From the NCBI GenBank assembly GCA_944389615.1, contig CALXNA010000001.1:83319-147318 (forward strand): 64,000 nt of DNA, given 5' to 3'. Shown here in pieces: positions 42,813-51,966 of this stretch; position 1 is the first letter of the stretch; each line of letters starts with the position of its first letter. The translations under genes were made by a program, and so were the position numbers. The notes beneath the pieces are model-generated. The model ran no database searches, had not been told where the DNA came from, and worked only from the letters and a program-made list of their open reading frames with translations. The stretch comes from an uncultured Anaerobiospirillum sp. GTDB lineage: Bacteria; Pseudomonadota; Gammaproteobacteria; Enterobacterales; Succinivibrionaceae.

Positions 42813-45800
42813 CGCCGCAACTTGTTAAACGATTTGGTCGCGCAAGTGCGCCGCCAACCAGCCCAAGCTGCCGCCCCGCAGAGCGACTTTGACCTGAGGG
42901 CGGCCTTAGCCGACGTCCACAATCCAGCGGCACCTGCCCCCAGCCTGCTGCGCGGCTTAGCCGAAGGTGACATCGCCCAGCTCTTAGCGGCGATTAAGCA
43001 GGGCCCAGCCGCGGTTGAGGCTTGTCTCAATAGTCTCGGTAGCGCCTTGGGCCTGTCGCAGGAGCAGCGACACACCATCGATCAGCTGGCGCAGACTTTA
43101 GCGCGTGGCCAAAACGCCTTAGTCCAAGCCCAAACGGCCCTCTCTCAGGCGCAGCTCAACCACAGCAAGGCCACCCGTGCCCTGAGCGCCGCACAACAAC
43201 GACGCGGCCTGCCGAGCACGCCGGTCACCAGCGCCATTTGTGACCCAAAGCCCTCCGCTGTCGAGCAAGCCCAGCCCCAATGGGCCCAATTTCCGACCCA
43301 AACCATTTTGCCCGGGGGCGAAGGCCCGCGCGGGGGCTTTGGTGAGGGCTTTAGCGCCCCCTCGCTCCCAGAGCGCGTCGCCCAAGCTGCCTTAGCCTCG
43401 CAGCAAGCGGCGCAGCAAACGGCGCAGTCCGCTGCCCCAGCGACGCCTCCGGCTCCCGCTGCGCCTGCTCAGCCCGCGGCTGCGGCGAGCGCGACCTCGG
43501 ACTTTTTAAAGAAGGTCGATCACGAGAGTAAGTTTGACTTCTCGCAGCAGCAACAAGATCTGGCCGCCATTCGCGCCGGAGCGGTGGGCTTTGATACCCA
43601 AGTCTTGGACTTAGCCCAAGTCGATGAGGGCGAGCAAGAGCGCCAGCGCGCTGATGATGCGGCCTCACAGGTCATCATGGATACGCTGCCGCAGCTGCGT
43701 ACGTACTTTCAAGAGCTCGACACCGCCGCTAAGAACGTCGAAAAGCAGCTCACGCCCGCCGCTGCCGGTAAGGGCGCGGACTACGCCACCGACATCCTCT
43801 CGGCGGTCGCAGGCATTCGTAAGGCCAAGAGCGATCTTGCGGCAGGCATTAAGCCGGGCGCGGCTGACTCAGGCAGCGCGGCTGACTCAGGGAGCGCGGC
43901 TCCGGCCGAGGACAGCTTTAGCTTGAGCCAGCAGGGCAGTACCGGCTTTGATGTCAATGACCCGCGCCACTTAGGCGCGCAGCTGGTGGGCTCGGTATCC
44001 TTAGCGGCCCATGAGAGTGCCGCCGCCCCGGGCGGAAGCTTTGAGCTGCCGACCACTAGCGCCACCAGCGCTACGCCTTCTACCGTACCGGTTGCGCCTA
44101 ACCCGGAGCCTGCGGTGCATCCTGAGCCCATGACTGAGCTGCCTGCGTCTGGTAGCAGTGCGCCGGATGCCATCTTGGCGCAGGCCCAAGCGGTAGCGGG
44201 TTCGACTACGGATCTGGCGGTGCCGGTGGCGCCGGAGACGCCGCGGGTCTTGAGTACCGAGGTCAATCGCTCGCTGCAGTCAATGGTGTCATCGCTCCAA
44301 GCGGCCGAAGGCCACAGCGCCGATGATCTCAGCATCGACGATATCATGGGCTCCAACTTAGGCTCGGAGAGCTTAAGCGAGCTCACCCCGGTCGCGACGG
44401 CCCAAGTGAGTGCTACGCCGACACGCGCACCGAGCGTTGATGGCGCGGCCAGCACCGAGCTCAAGCCTGATTTGCCGCCGTGGGACTTGCATACGCCGAC
44501 TCCCAAGGAGCAGCCTGCCACTCCCAGCGTCAGCGCCATTGCCTTAGCGCCACAGGCAGAGCTCACGCCGCAAAATGCCACGGCTGTGGCCGCTCCGGCG
44601 GCGACGCCTAGTGCGCCGCAGGCGGCGGGCTCAGCTGAGGTCAGCGTGGTGGGCTCGGCCCAAGATCAACTCTTGCTGCAGCCGCAGGGGGCTAAGGTCA
44701 AGGTCGACGGCAGCGTCGACCGGTCGGCCGCAGAGGCCGCCCAGAAAGCGGAGCTGCGCCGTGCCGCCCAAGACCTTGAGGCGCTTGACCAGCGCACCAG
44801 CCAGCGGGGCCTTACCGACGAAGAGCGCCATGCCCAGCAGCAAAAGGTGACTTCCGCGGCCTTCGATGTGCTCTCGACTTTTGGTCAAAAGCTCGAGAAA
44901 GATCTTGAGCTGACGCAGAACCTTGGGCCTTCGCCATGGGATGAGCTCTACAGCGTCCAAGTTTTGAGCATCGACAACCATGACTTTAAGGTCAAGCATC
45001 CGAAGCTTGAGAAGCTGCAGCGCGTTAGCGAGCATAATATGCTGGTGTCAACTGACAGCGCCCCGAGCCCCGAGCGCAGCAATACCATTGGCTTTGCCAA
45101 GGAAGTTGGTGAGACTTGGCCACAGCAGGGCTCTGAGGCGATTATCGCGCGCCTGCAAAACGAGCTGCCGCAAGAGCGTGCCGAGAAGGCCCAAGCCGAG
45201 CAGCAAGCGGCCGCCTTCAATGAGCTGTTGCAACAGCAGATCGCCCAAGGCTTAGTCCATGCCGGTGATAGTGCTGAATTGCAGGCCATCCTTGCTGAGC
45301 GCAATCAGAGCTTGGCCGCTGCCGTGCCGCCAGCTCCGACTGCGCCTGCTCAGTCGGCCGCGCCTGCTCAGCCGACCGCGACTTCGGCCTCGGCGACACC
45401 TGCTCCGGCCCAGCCAGCTGCCGCTTCAGTAGCTGCTCCCCAAGCCCCAGTGCCACCGCAGGACGTGGTACCGCCATATGAGGTAGTAGCGCCTTCGGTG
45501 GCGCAGCCAGTGGCTCCGCAGGCGCCGGTCGCCTCAGTAGCCGCTCCGCAGGTTCAGCCGATTACTGCTCCGCAAGCTCCAATGCCGCCGCAGGACGTGG
45601 TACCGCCATATGAGGTCGTGGCGCCGACTGATTTTGGCCCGGCACCGGACTATATCACCGAGGCTGACGACTATCTGGATGCGGCGAGCATGGGCTCGTA
45701 TGTGGCGGTGGATAGCGATAGTGGCGATGACGATGATGACATCAACGATGTCGACTTCGGGCAGGCGGGCGTGGCCGCGGGCATGGCGGCCGATCCGGAG

Positions 45801-46367
45801 CTGCCGCCGGTTGATATCGATCAGGCGGCCTTGGCTTTAAGCGAGTATGAACCGGCCGCGCCTGAGCCTGAGGTGCAAATGCCGGTGGCGCAAGGCGCCC
45901 ATGGCGTGGTGCCGGGACGGCGCCGGGTGACGCCTGATGATTTTCTTGAGCAGGTGGCTAAAGAAGATCCATGGTATCAGCTGCTGTTGCAGGTATTCCC
46001 TGATCGCGGGCCGATCTACGCCACGCTCACGGGCGTGGAACGCCTCATCGACCCGAACGATCCTAATCACTGGCTTCTGCGCATCGACCGCAATGTCGAT
46101 CTGAGCTTTATCGATCCTGACTTCTGGAATAATGTGCAGCGGCTCTTAGAGCAGCACCTGCACACCAAGTTGCACCTTGAGGTGCAGCCTTTGGAGATGA
46201 CGCCGAACGGCGCGCCGTCGCAGCGGGCGCTCATCAAGCAGCACGAGGCGCTCGTCCATGCACGCGAGGACGTCAAGAAGATCAAGCAACTGAGCTCCTT
46301 GTTCAAGGTCATGGGCGAAAACTGGGATCAAGTTGGCATCGAGCTCTACCATCGCACCGAGGGCTAA
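42780..46367 (+). CDS. dnaX: Tau-specific part of DnaX, reached by a -1 shift
   Basis: From 42780 the -1 frame is open for 1195 codons; joined to the first 379 it gives a tau of about 1574 residues, against 643 in E. coli. It has no proper start of its own (the first start-like codon, TTG 42822, lacks a ribosome-binding site). The last 140 residues match tau domain V in position and style (DDFLEQVAKEDPWYQLLLQV; the Arg/Glu-rich helix after PSQRALIKQHEALVHAREDV), which in E. coli binds the polymerase alpha subunit. Between lie about 1000 residues of Ala/Pro/Gln/Ser-rich, probably disordered sequence, including PPQDVVPPYEVVAP twice (about 45452-45493 and 45587-45628). Confidence 0.85.
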   Translation, partial: VALWRGEVRSARRNLLNDLVAQVRRQPAQAAAPQSDFDLRAALADVHNPAAPAPSLLRGLAEGDIAQLLAAIKQGPAAVEACLNSLGSALGLSQEQRHTIDQLAQTLARGQNALVQAQTALSQAQLNHSKATRALSAAQQRRGLPSTPVTSAICDPKPSAVEQAQPQWAQFPTQTILPGGEGPRGGFGEGFSAPSLPERVAQAALASQQAAQQTAQSAAPATPPAPAAPAQPAAAASATSDFLKKVDHESKFDFSQQQQDLAAIRAGAVGFDTQVLDLAQVDEGEQERQRADDAASQVIMDTLPQLRTYFQELDTAAKNVEKQLTPAAAGKGADYATDILSAVAGIRKAKSDLAAGIKPGAADSGSAADSGSAAPAEDSFSLSQQGSTGFDVNDPRHLGAQLVGSVSLAAHESAAAPGGSFELPTTSATSATPSTVPVAPNPEPAVHPEPMTELPASGSSAPDAILAQAQAVAGSTTDLAVPVAPETPRVLSTEVNRSLQSMVSSLQAAEGHSADDLSIDDIMGSNLGSESLSELTPVATAQVSATPTRAPSVDGAASTELKPDLPPWDLHTPTPKEQPATPSVSAIALAPQAELTPQNATAVAAPAATPSAPQAAGSAEVSVVGSAQDQLLLQPQGAKVKVDGSVDRSAAEAAQKAELRRAAQDLEALDQRTSQRGLTDEERHAQQQKVTSAAFDVLSTFGQKLEKDLELTQNLGPSPWDELYSVQVLSIDNHDFKVKHPKLEKLQRVSEHNMLVSTDSAPSPERSNTIGFAKEVGETWPQQGSEAIIARLQNELPQERAEKAQAEQQAAAFNELLQQQIAQGLVHAGDSAELQAILAERNQSLAAAVPPAPTAPAQSAAPAQPTATSASATPAPAQPAAASVAAPQAPVPPQDVVPPYEVVAPSVAQPVAPQAPVASVAAPQVQPITAPQAPMPPQDVVPPYEVVAPTDFGPAPDYITEADDYLDAASMGSYVAVDSDSGDDDDDINDVDFGQAGVAAGMAADPELPPVDIDQAALALSEYEPAAPEPEVQMPVAQGAHGVVPGRRRVTPDDFLEQVAKEDPWYQLLLQVFPDRGPIYATLTGVERLIDPNDPNHWLLRIDRNVDLSFIDPDFWNNVQRLLEQHLHTKLHLEVQPLEMTPNGAPSQRALIKQHEALVHAREDVKKIKQLSSLFKVMGENWDQVGIELYHRTEG

Positions 46368-46712
46368 GCGGCTGCAGCCGCGCCGCTGCGCCCAAGTAGG
46401 GCGCTGTGGGGCGCGGGCGGCCGGGACTTTTATTGGCAAGTGAGATAGCGCAAGTTCGTGGCGCATGCTTACCCGCCGCTGCCGCTTTTGCGGTACGATA
46501 TAAAGCCCAAAGCAGCGTGCTGAAGCCTAGGGCAAACGCAGGTGCTGCGCTCCGGTGGCGTGGTGCGGGCAGCGTCGTGCCTACGGTGCGGTGCTTTGAG
46601 GTTTGCGATTTGTGTTGGTGTCTTAGGACACGGAGCATCAGCCTCGGGGCTGATCGGGGGCTTGGGCCGTCCGGTGTGGTGGCGACTTGAGCACTACCAT
46701 TGTGGAGTTGAT

Positions 46713-48560
46713 ATGAGTTTTAATATCCCGCGCGTGCCGGCAAAACGCGTTGTCATCGTCGGCGGTGGTTTCGGTGGTCTGAAGCTTTGCTCGGCCTTGG
46801 CACATAACCCGGACTTCCAGGTCGTGCTCATCGATAAGAACAATTTCCACCAGTTCCCGCCTTTGATTTACCAAGTGGCCACGGCCGGTCTGCAGGTAAA
46901 CTCCATTACCTTCCCGTTCCGTAAGATGTTCGCAGGTAAGCACACGCCAGTCGAGAAGTGGACTTTGTTTGGCAAGAAGACCGATGCCAACAACGTCTAT
47001 TTCCGCATGTGCGAGCTGCGCGCGGTCTACCCTAAGGAGCGTTACATCCAGACCTCCATCGGTAAGCTCGACTACGACTACTTGGTCTTAGCCACCGGCA
47101 CAACGACCAACTACTTTGGCAACAAGAAGATTCAAGACGAGTCGATGCCGATGAAGACCATCGACGAGGCGATGGGCCTGCGTAACGCCCTGCTTGAGAC
47201 CTTTGAGCGTGCCAACACCTGCGCCACCGAAGAAGAGCGTGCCGAGCTCTTAAACATTGTCATCGTGGGCGGTGGCCCAACCGGCGTAGAGATCGCCGGT
47301 GCCTTGGCCGAAATGCGTGAGCACGTCCTGCCTAAGGACTATCCAAGCTTAGATCATAAGCTCATGAACATCCACTTGGTGCAAGGCGCCGACCGCTTGT
47401 TGCCGGGCATGAGCCAAACGGCCTCGGCAACGGCCTTAAAGTACCTGCAGCAGATGGGCGTGAGCGTCGAGCTCCAGGCCATCGTCACCGACTATGATGA
47501 CCACTCAGTCAAGCTCCGTGATGGTCGCAGCTTTAAGTCCCAGACCATCATCTGGGTGTGCGGCGTCACCGGCCGTCGTATCAAGGGCATGCCTGACAGC
47601 AGCTATGGCCCAGGCAATCGCTTCGTGGTTGATAACTTCAACAAGGTCGAAGGCTGCGGCGTTGACAATATCTTCGCCATCGGCGATATCGCCTTGATGC
47701 GCACCCACGCCTATCCTAATGGCCACCCGCAGATGGCACAGGCGGCCATTCAGCAAGGCAAGAACCTAGCTGAGAACTTCGTGCGCAAGGAGCAGGGCAA
47801 GCCGCTCAAGCGCTTTGAGTACCGCAACTTAGGCTCGATGGCCACCATCGGCCGTAACAAGGCCGTAGCCGACATCGCGGGCATGAACTTAACCGGCATC
47901 GTCGCTTGGTTCATGTGGATGGGCGTGCACCTGATGTCGATCTTAGGCGTCAAAAACAAGGCTACTACCTTGCTCGACTGGGCTTGGTCGTACTTAACCT
48001 ACGACCGTTCGGCCCGCATCATCGTCTCGGGCAAGATGCCGCGCGTCATCATGCAGCGTAATTACGAGGTCTCGCAGCGCCACTGGGGCGAGTCCGACGA
48101 GGAGCAGGTAGCTGAGGCCAAGCGCATCGTCCAGAGCCAGCACTACGACGAGAAGGCCAAGACCGTCGCCGATCAGGCCAAGGTCGCGCTCGCCAGCGCC
48201 GCTCTGAGCAAGGCCGACCTCGCCTTGGCCCGCGCCATGGCCGCCATGGCCCCAAAGGCCGCGGAGCCCCCGGCTGAGCCTGCCAAGGCTGAGCCAGCTC
48301 CGGCCGAGCCTGCTAAGGCTGAGTCAGCTCCGGCTGAGCCAGTAAAGGCCGAAGAGCCTAAGGCTGAGGAGCCAAAGGCCGAACCAAAGGTAGAGGCTAA
48401 GGCCGAGCCGAAGGCGGAGAAGGCTAAGGCCGCTCCTAAGGCCGAGGCTGCAGCGGCCGCGGCTGAGCCTGTCAATGTAAAGTCAGATGAGGGCAAGGCG
48501 AAGGCTCCGCGCAAGCGCGCGGCTAGCACGCGCTCTAAGAAAAGCGCCAGTGCCCAATAG
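46713..48560 (+). CDS. ndh: Type II NADH dehydrogenase with long tail
   Basis: Membrane-associated NDH-2, which passes electrons from NADH to quinone through FAD without pumping protons. Two Rossmann motifs are clear: RVVIVGGGFGGLKLC (FAD) and IVIVGGGPTGVEIAGAL (NADH). QFPPLIYQVATAGLQ and the FAIGDIA stretch are typical, and a hydrophobic segment (IVAWFMWMGVHLMSILGV) lies near residues 395-412. At 615 residues it exceeds the usual 430 by an Ala/Lys/Glu/Pro-rich tail from about residue 510, ending in a basic KRAASTRSKKSASAQ. ATG 46713 follows GGAG at 46704-46707; a longer open frame upstream has no such site. Confidence 0.93.
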   Translation: MSFNIPRVPAKRVVIVGGGFGGLKLCSALAHNPDFQVVLIDKNNFHQFPPLIYQVATAGLQVNSITFPFRKMFAGKHTPVEKWTLFGKKTDANNVYFRMCELRAVYPKERYIQTSIGKLDYDYLVLATGTTTNYFGNKKIQDESMPMKTIDEAMGLRNALLETFERANTCATEEERAELLNIVIVGGGPTGVEIAGALAEMREHVLPKDYPSLDHKLMNIHLVQGADRLLPGMSQTASATALKYLQQMGVSVELQAIVTDYDDHSVKLRDGRSFKSQTIIWVCGVTGRRIKGMPDSSYGPGNRFVVDNFNKVEGCGVDNIFAIGDIALMRTHAYPNGHPQMAQAAIQQGKNLAENFVRKEQGKPLKRFEYRNLGSMATIGRNKAVADIAGMNLTGIVAWFMWMGVHLMSILGVKNKATTLLDWAWSYLTYDRSARIIVSGKMPRVIMQRNYEVSQRHWGESDEEQVAEAKRIVQSQHYDEKAKTVADQAKVALASAALSKADLALARAMAAMAPKAAEPPAEPAKAEPAPAEPAKAESAPAEPVKAEEPKAEEPKAEPKVEAKAEPKAEKAKAAPKAEAAAAAAEPVNVKSDEGKAKAPRKRAASTRSKKSASAQ

Positions 48561-48987
48561 GTGCACGGTGGTGCGCTAACTTTTACGGGCTCAGGTCGCT
48601 TTTGGCTTGGGCCCAATTTTTTAGGTGCAAAGGCCGTCCAGCCTGAGCCGTGGCGCACTTATTGCTAAACGTCCCAAAGGTTTGCAGTCTGCCTGTGAGG
48701 ATAGGTGGGCGAGCACCGTCAGGTGCGCCATACCCGCTGGGGTATTATGAGTTTTGAGATGGGAGGCGTCGCTTCCCTTGTCATGGACTGAAGTGACAAG
48801 GCAGGTTATCTGCTATGTTGCCGCAGCTCCTGACCTTGGTTTTATGGCTTTAGATGGCACTGCCGACCAGAGTCCTAGGAGGGCAGTGACGATGGGCTTT
48901 GCGTGCTGGCGCCTGAGCACCGAGCTTGTCCATCTAGCGCAGCCTTGAGGTAGAGTGGGACTAGCTCCCAATCTTGGAGAGATCAGC
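48561..48987. other. Intergenic region downstream of ndh
   Basis: No gene supported; short open frames here lack ribosome-binding sites. The GGAGAG at 48976-48981 belongs to the next gene. Confidence 0.4.
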
Positions 48988-50328
48988 GTGGCGTACAACA
49001 ATCAAGCCGAGGCCCCACAGGAGCAAAAGCCTGCGCCACAGCCTATACGTAGCATGTTGATGACGACGATTCCGTACTGGAATAGTCAGAGTCAAGCATT
49101 CTATTATGAGCTGGCCTTTGTCACGATTGATCGCAAAACGCGGATCACGCCTGAGCACACCCATGAGGTCTTAGGCAAATACCTGATCCAAGAGAACCTC
49201 GATAAGTACGTCGGTCCGAAGGCCGGTGTCGCCATCAACGTCCAGTTCTCAGACGCCTTCTTAGACTTCCGCCACGACATCAACTACAGCCGCATGCTGG
49301 TGCGCCTGCCGAGCAATCAGCCTGTGACGCCGACCATCTTGCAGCAGATGCGCGAGATGTCCTCGTTTGGTATGTCCTTTGCGACCGACCTTGAGACCAT
49401 GATCCGCGAGAAGTGGCTCGAGCAGCTGCCGCGCTTTGACTATGTCGTGCTTGACCTGCATGCGCCGACTATTGCTAAGGACATCAGCGCCGTCCAGAGC
49501 TTAAAGCAGATCCAGCCGCGCCTTAAGATGATCATCTCCAATGTGCAAAGCCAAAAGGAGATGCGCGTGGCCTTCTCGCTTGGCGCCAGCCTCGTCTCGG
49601 GCAAGGGCAAGTTCAATCCGCTGCCGGTGTGCTTGCTCAAGCCGCCGTACAACGCCTCAACGAAGGAGCTCTTCTTAGAGCAGCGCCAGATCTGCCTTCT
49701 GATGAGTTTCATGTGCGCGCCGCGCCCGAACATCCAGCAGATCAACCTGCTCCTGCGCTCAAGCTTTAAGATGTGGCAGACCTTCAACGTCTTAGCCAAG
49801 AGCGTTGACACCACCGTTTTCTTCTCCTTCCGCTCGATGGAAGATATCGTCAAGCACTTCGGTGGTCATGGCGCGCGCAATCTGATTGCCTTAGGCTTGG
49901 CCTCGATTCAGTACGATCTGTACAACCGCGCCACCAACTTAAACGGCGACCAACTGGTCGACTACTTCCGTCGTCTTCTGACTAACGCCATCTTCATTGA
50001 GTCGGTGTGCAAGATGTACCCATACTTCGCACCGTGCCGCGATCTCATCTTTGAGTTCGTGATCTTCCATGGCCTTGAGGCCATGGTGGTACATCGTCCG
50101 GACAAGATGTTCCGCATCACCCAAGACTTGATCAAGCCGCGCTGCCGCTTCATCCGCGTGCTGCAAGACCTCATCATCTTGGGCGATAGCATCGACTATC
50201 TGCACTTCCCTAACATCCGCGGCGTGTGCCAGCGCTACAAGCTCAATGACCTGCGCGTCATCTACCTGCACGAGCAGGCCGGCGTCAAGGCCATGAAGTA
50301 TCTCCACGACATGAAGATCCTGCGCTAA
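48988..50328 (+). CDS. Degenerate EAL-HDOD (YuxH-like) regulator
   Basis: A 446-residue cytoplasmic protein that fits the EAL-HDOD layout. Residues about 30-210 follow an EAL fold (YYELAFVTID for the EAL strand, GVAINVQFSDAFL, MIISNVQSQKEMRVAFSLGA), but the catalytic E-x-L-x-R, the metal-binding acids and the general-base Lys are not recognisable, so c-di-GMP hydrolysis is unlikely. Residues about 235-430 resemble HDOD (LLLRSSFKMWQTFNVLAKSV; HFGGHGARNLIALGLASIQY), a signalling module without hydrolase activity. I chose GTG 48988 because GGAGAG lies six bases upstream. It could bind c-di-GMP or a protein partner and link to the cyclases and HD-GYP protein in this window. Confidence 0.78.
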   Translation: MAYNNQAEAPQEQKPAPQPIRSMLMTTIPYWNSQSQAFYYELAFVTIDRKTRITPEHTHEVLGKYLIQENLDKYVGPKAGVAINVQFSDAFLDFRHDINYSRMLVRLPSNQPVTPTILQQMREMSSFGMSFATDLETMIREKWLEQLPRFDYVVLDLHAPTIAKDISAVQSLKQIQPRLKMIISNVQSQKEMRVAFSLGASLVSGKGKFNPLPVCLLKPPYNASTKELFLEQRQICLLMSFMCAPRPNIQQINLLLRSSFKMWQTFNVLAKSVDTTVFFSFRSMEDIVKHFGGHGARNLIALGLASIQYDLYNRATNLNGDQLVDYFRRLLTNAIFIESVCKMYPYFAPCRDLIFEFVIFHGLEAMVVHRPDKMFRITQDLIKPRCRFIRVLQDLIILGDSIDYLHFPNIRGVCQRYKLNDLRVIYLHEQAGVKAMKYLHDMKILR

Positions 50329-50338
50329 GCGCCCCGGC

Positions 50339-50374
50339 GCTCGCGCGGCCGCGCCATGGCGCGGCCGCGCGAGC
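50339..50374. terminator. Perfect 36-bp palindrome between convergent genes
   Basis: Two 18-bp halves, each containing GCGGCCGC, are exact reverse complements with no spacer. It lies 11 bp after the EAL-HDOD stop. The RNA would form a very stable stem in both orientations; no U-run follows. Confidence 0.6.
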
Positions 50375-50500
50375 CAGCCGCGCATTGGGCGCGCGCTCTG
50401 CGCGCAGCCAGCGCCTGCGGTGCCGCCTGCGGCGCCAGATGCGACCAAGGCCCAGAGCGAGTGCGGTGGGCCTTGGTGCTAATGGACGGGGAGCTTGGCT

Positions 50501-51655
50501 TTATTCCCAGCCGCTGCCTTCGTCCTCAGACTCGCCCGAGCTTAACTTCATGGCATTCCAAATGCGATTATGGACGTTGGTTTGACCGGCCGTTGGGGAC
50601 TTCGGGAAGTAGGCGGTCTTGAGCTTCTCTGGGGTGAGATTGACGCTGGTGTTGGCCTTTAAGGCGTCATCGAGGCGCTCAATAGCAGGCGTAACCGGCA
50701 GGATGTAGCGCGTCTCCTTGGAGACCGAGGATGCGACCTCCGGATCCATCAGGTAGTTGACCCACTTGTGAGCGTTGGCGACGTTCTTGACGTCCTGCGG
50801 GATAATCCAGCAGTCAAACCACAAAAGGGAGCCCTCCTTAGGGAATACGTACTCGATGTCGTACGGGCGCTTGGCAGCAGCGGCGCGATCCTTAGCTTGC
50901 AGGATGTCGCCGGAGTAGCCGATGGCCACGCAGATGTCGCCTGAGGCTAAGTCGTTGATGTAACGGCTCGAGTGGAAGTAGGCGACGTTCTTGGCGAGCT
51001 CGTTGAGCACCTGTTGGGCCTCAGCGTAGTCGCTGCGCTTCTCGCTTTGCGGATCCTTGCCTAAGTAGTGCTGTACCGTCGAGATGACTTCGATCGGCGA
51101 GTCTAAGACGGCGATGCCACATTGCTTGAGCTTCTTGGCGTTCTCAGGCTTAAAGAGCAGATCCCAGCTGTCGACCTTGAAGTCAGGGCCGAAGATCTCC
51201 TTGATCTTCTCGGTGTTGTAGCCGATGCCGACCGAAATCTCGGTGTAAGGGATGGCGTACTGATTGCCCTCATCTAAGGTGGCAAGCAGCGCCATGCGCT
51301 CGGGGTCAAGGCTCTCGTAGTTCGAGAGCTGGCTCTTATCAAACTTGCTTAAGGCACCGGCTGCCGCCAAGCGTGGCACATAGTACGAGGTCATCATGAT
51401 GGCATCAAAGCCGGTCGAACCTGAGAGCAGGCGCGCTTCTACCATCTCGTTGGAGTCAAACAGAACGTAGTTGATGTCGACTCCCGTGTCCTTTTTGAAG
51501 TTATCGACCGTATCAGCGGCGATGTAGTCACTCCAGTTCCAGACGTTGACCTTGTTGTCATCGGCGGCGTAGGCGGCGCTGAGGCTGGCAGTTAAGGCAC
51601 TTAAGCCTACGGCTTGGAGCGTGCGCTTGATACGAACGGTGTTGGTGCGACCCAT
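50501..51655 (-). CDS. Periplasmic polyamine-binding protein, PotF/PotD type
   Basis: A 384-residue binding protein of a spermidine/putrescine ABC importer. The signal peptide covers about residues 1-30 (cleavage near AAYAAD). VNVWNWSDYIAADTVDNFKK at the mature start and FDAIMMTSYYVPRLAAAG are typical of the PotF/PotD family, as are IPYTEISVGIGYNTEKI and SLLWFDCWIIPQDVKN. I chose ATG 51655 because GAGGG lies nine bases upstream; the frame has another ATG at 51670 with no such site. No pot permease or ATPase gene lies beside it, so it is an orphan binding protein here. Function with the speA-speB putrescine route is plausible. Confidence 0.9.
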   Translation of the reverse strand: MGRTNTVRIKRTLQAVGLSALTASLSAAYAADDNKVNVWNWSDYIAADTVDNFKKDTGVDINYVLFDSNEMVEARLLSGSTGFDAIMMTSYYVPRLAAAGALSKFDKSQLSNYESLDPERMALLATLDEGNQYAIPYTEISVGIGYNTEKIKEIFGPDFKVDSWDLLFKPENAKKLKQCGIAVLDSPIEVISTVQHYLGKDPQSEKRSDYAEAQQVLNELAKNVAYFHSSRYINDLASGDICVAIGYSGDILQAKDRAAAAKRPYDIEYVFPKEGSLLWFDCWIIPQDVKNVANAHKWVNYLMDPEVASSVSKETRYILPVTPAIERLDDALKANTSVNLTPEKLKTAYFPKSPTAGQTNVHNRIWNAMKLSSGESEDEGSGWE

Positions 51656-51966
51656 AGTCGTTACCCTCATGAAAGTCCCGGGGCGTAGCCCTTAACCTAG
51701 GTGGCAGCACCGGGAAGTAACCCCTAAACTGATGAGCTCAGCTGACACGGTCTGAGCCATCGCGGATTGCGCTCAAAAGCTTGGGCGCTATTGTAACAGC
51801 ACTGAAAAGTAATGGGGATAAACTTGCACGATTTGGCGCGCCTTGCCCCATAACTGTAGCGGGGGCTGATGCGGGGCAAAGGCCCAGAGGTGGGGGCCTT
51901 TGGGGCGGGCATTGGGCAGGCCGTGGAGCGGCCTTGAGTGGGCCTTGGGCAGGGCTTGGTGGGTCG
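51656..51966. other. Intergenic region
   Basis: No gene is seen in these 311 bp. The promoter of the minus-strand binding-protein gene should lie here. Confidence 0.35.

Noticed and set aside
42822..46367. Separate gene starting at TTG 42822
   Set aside because: No ribosome-binding site; the frame is open back to the slippery site and its end resembles tau domain V, so it is the continuation of dnaX.
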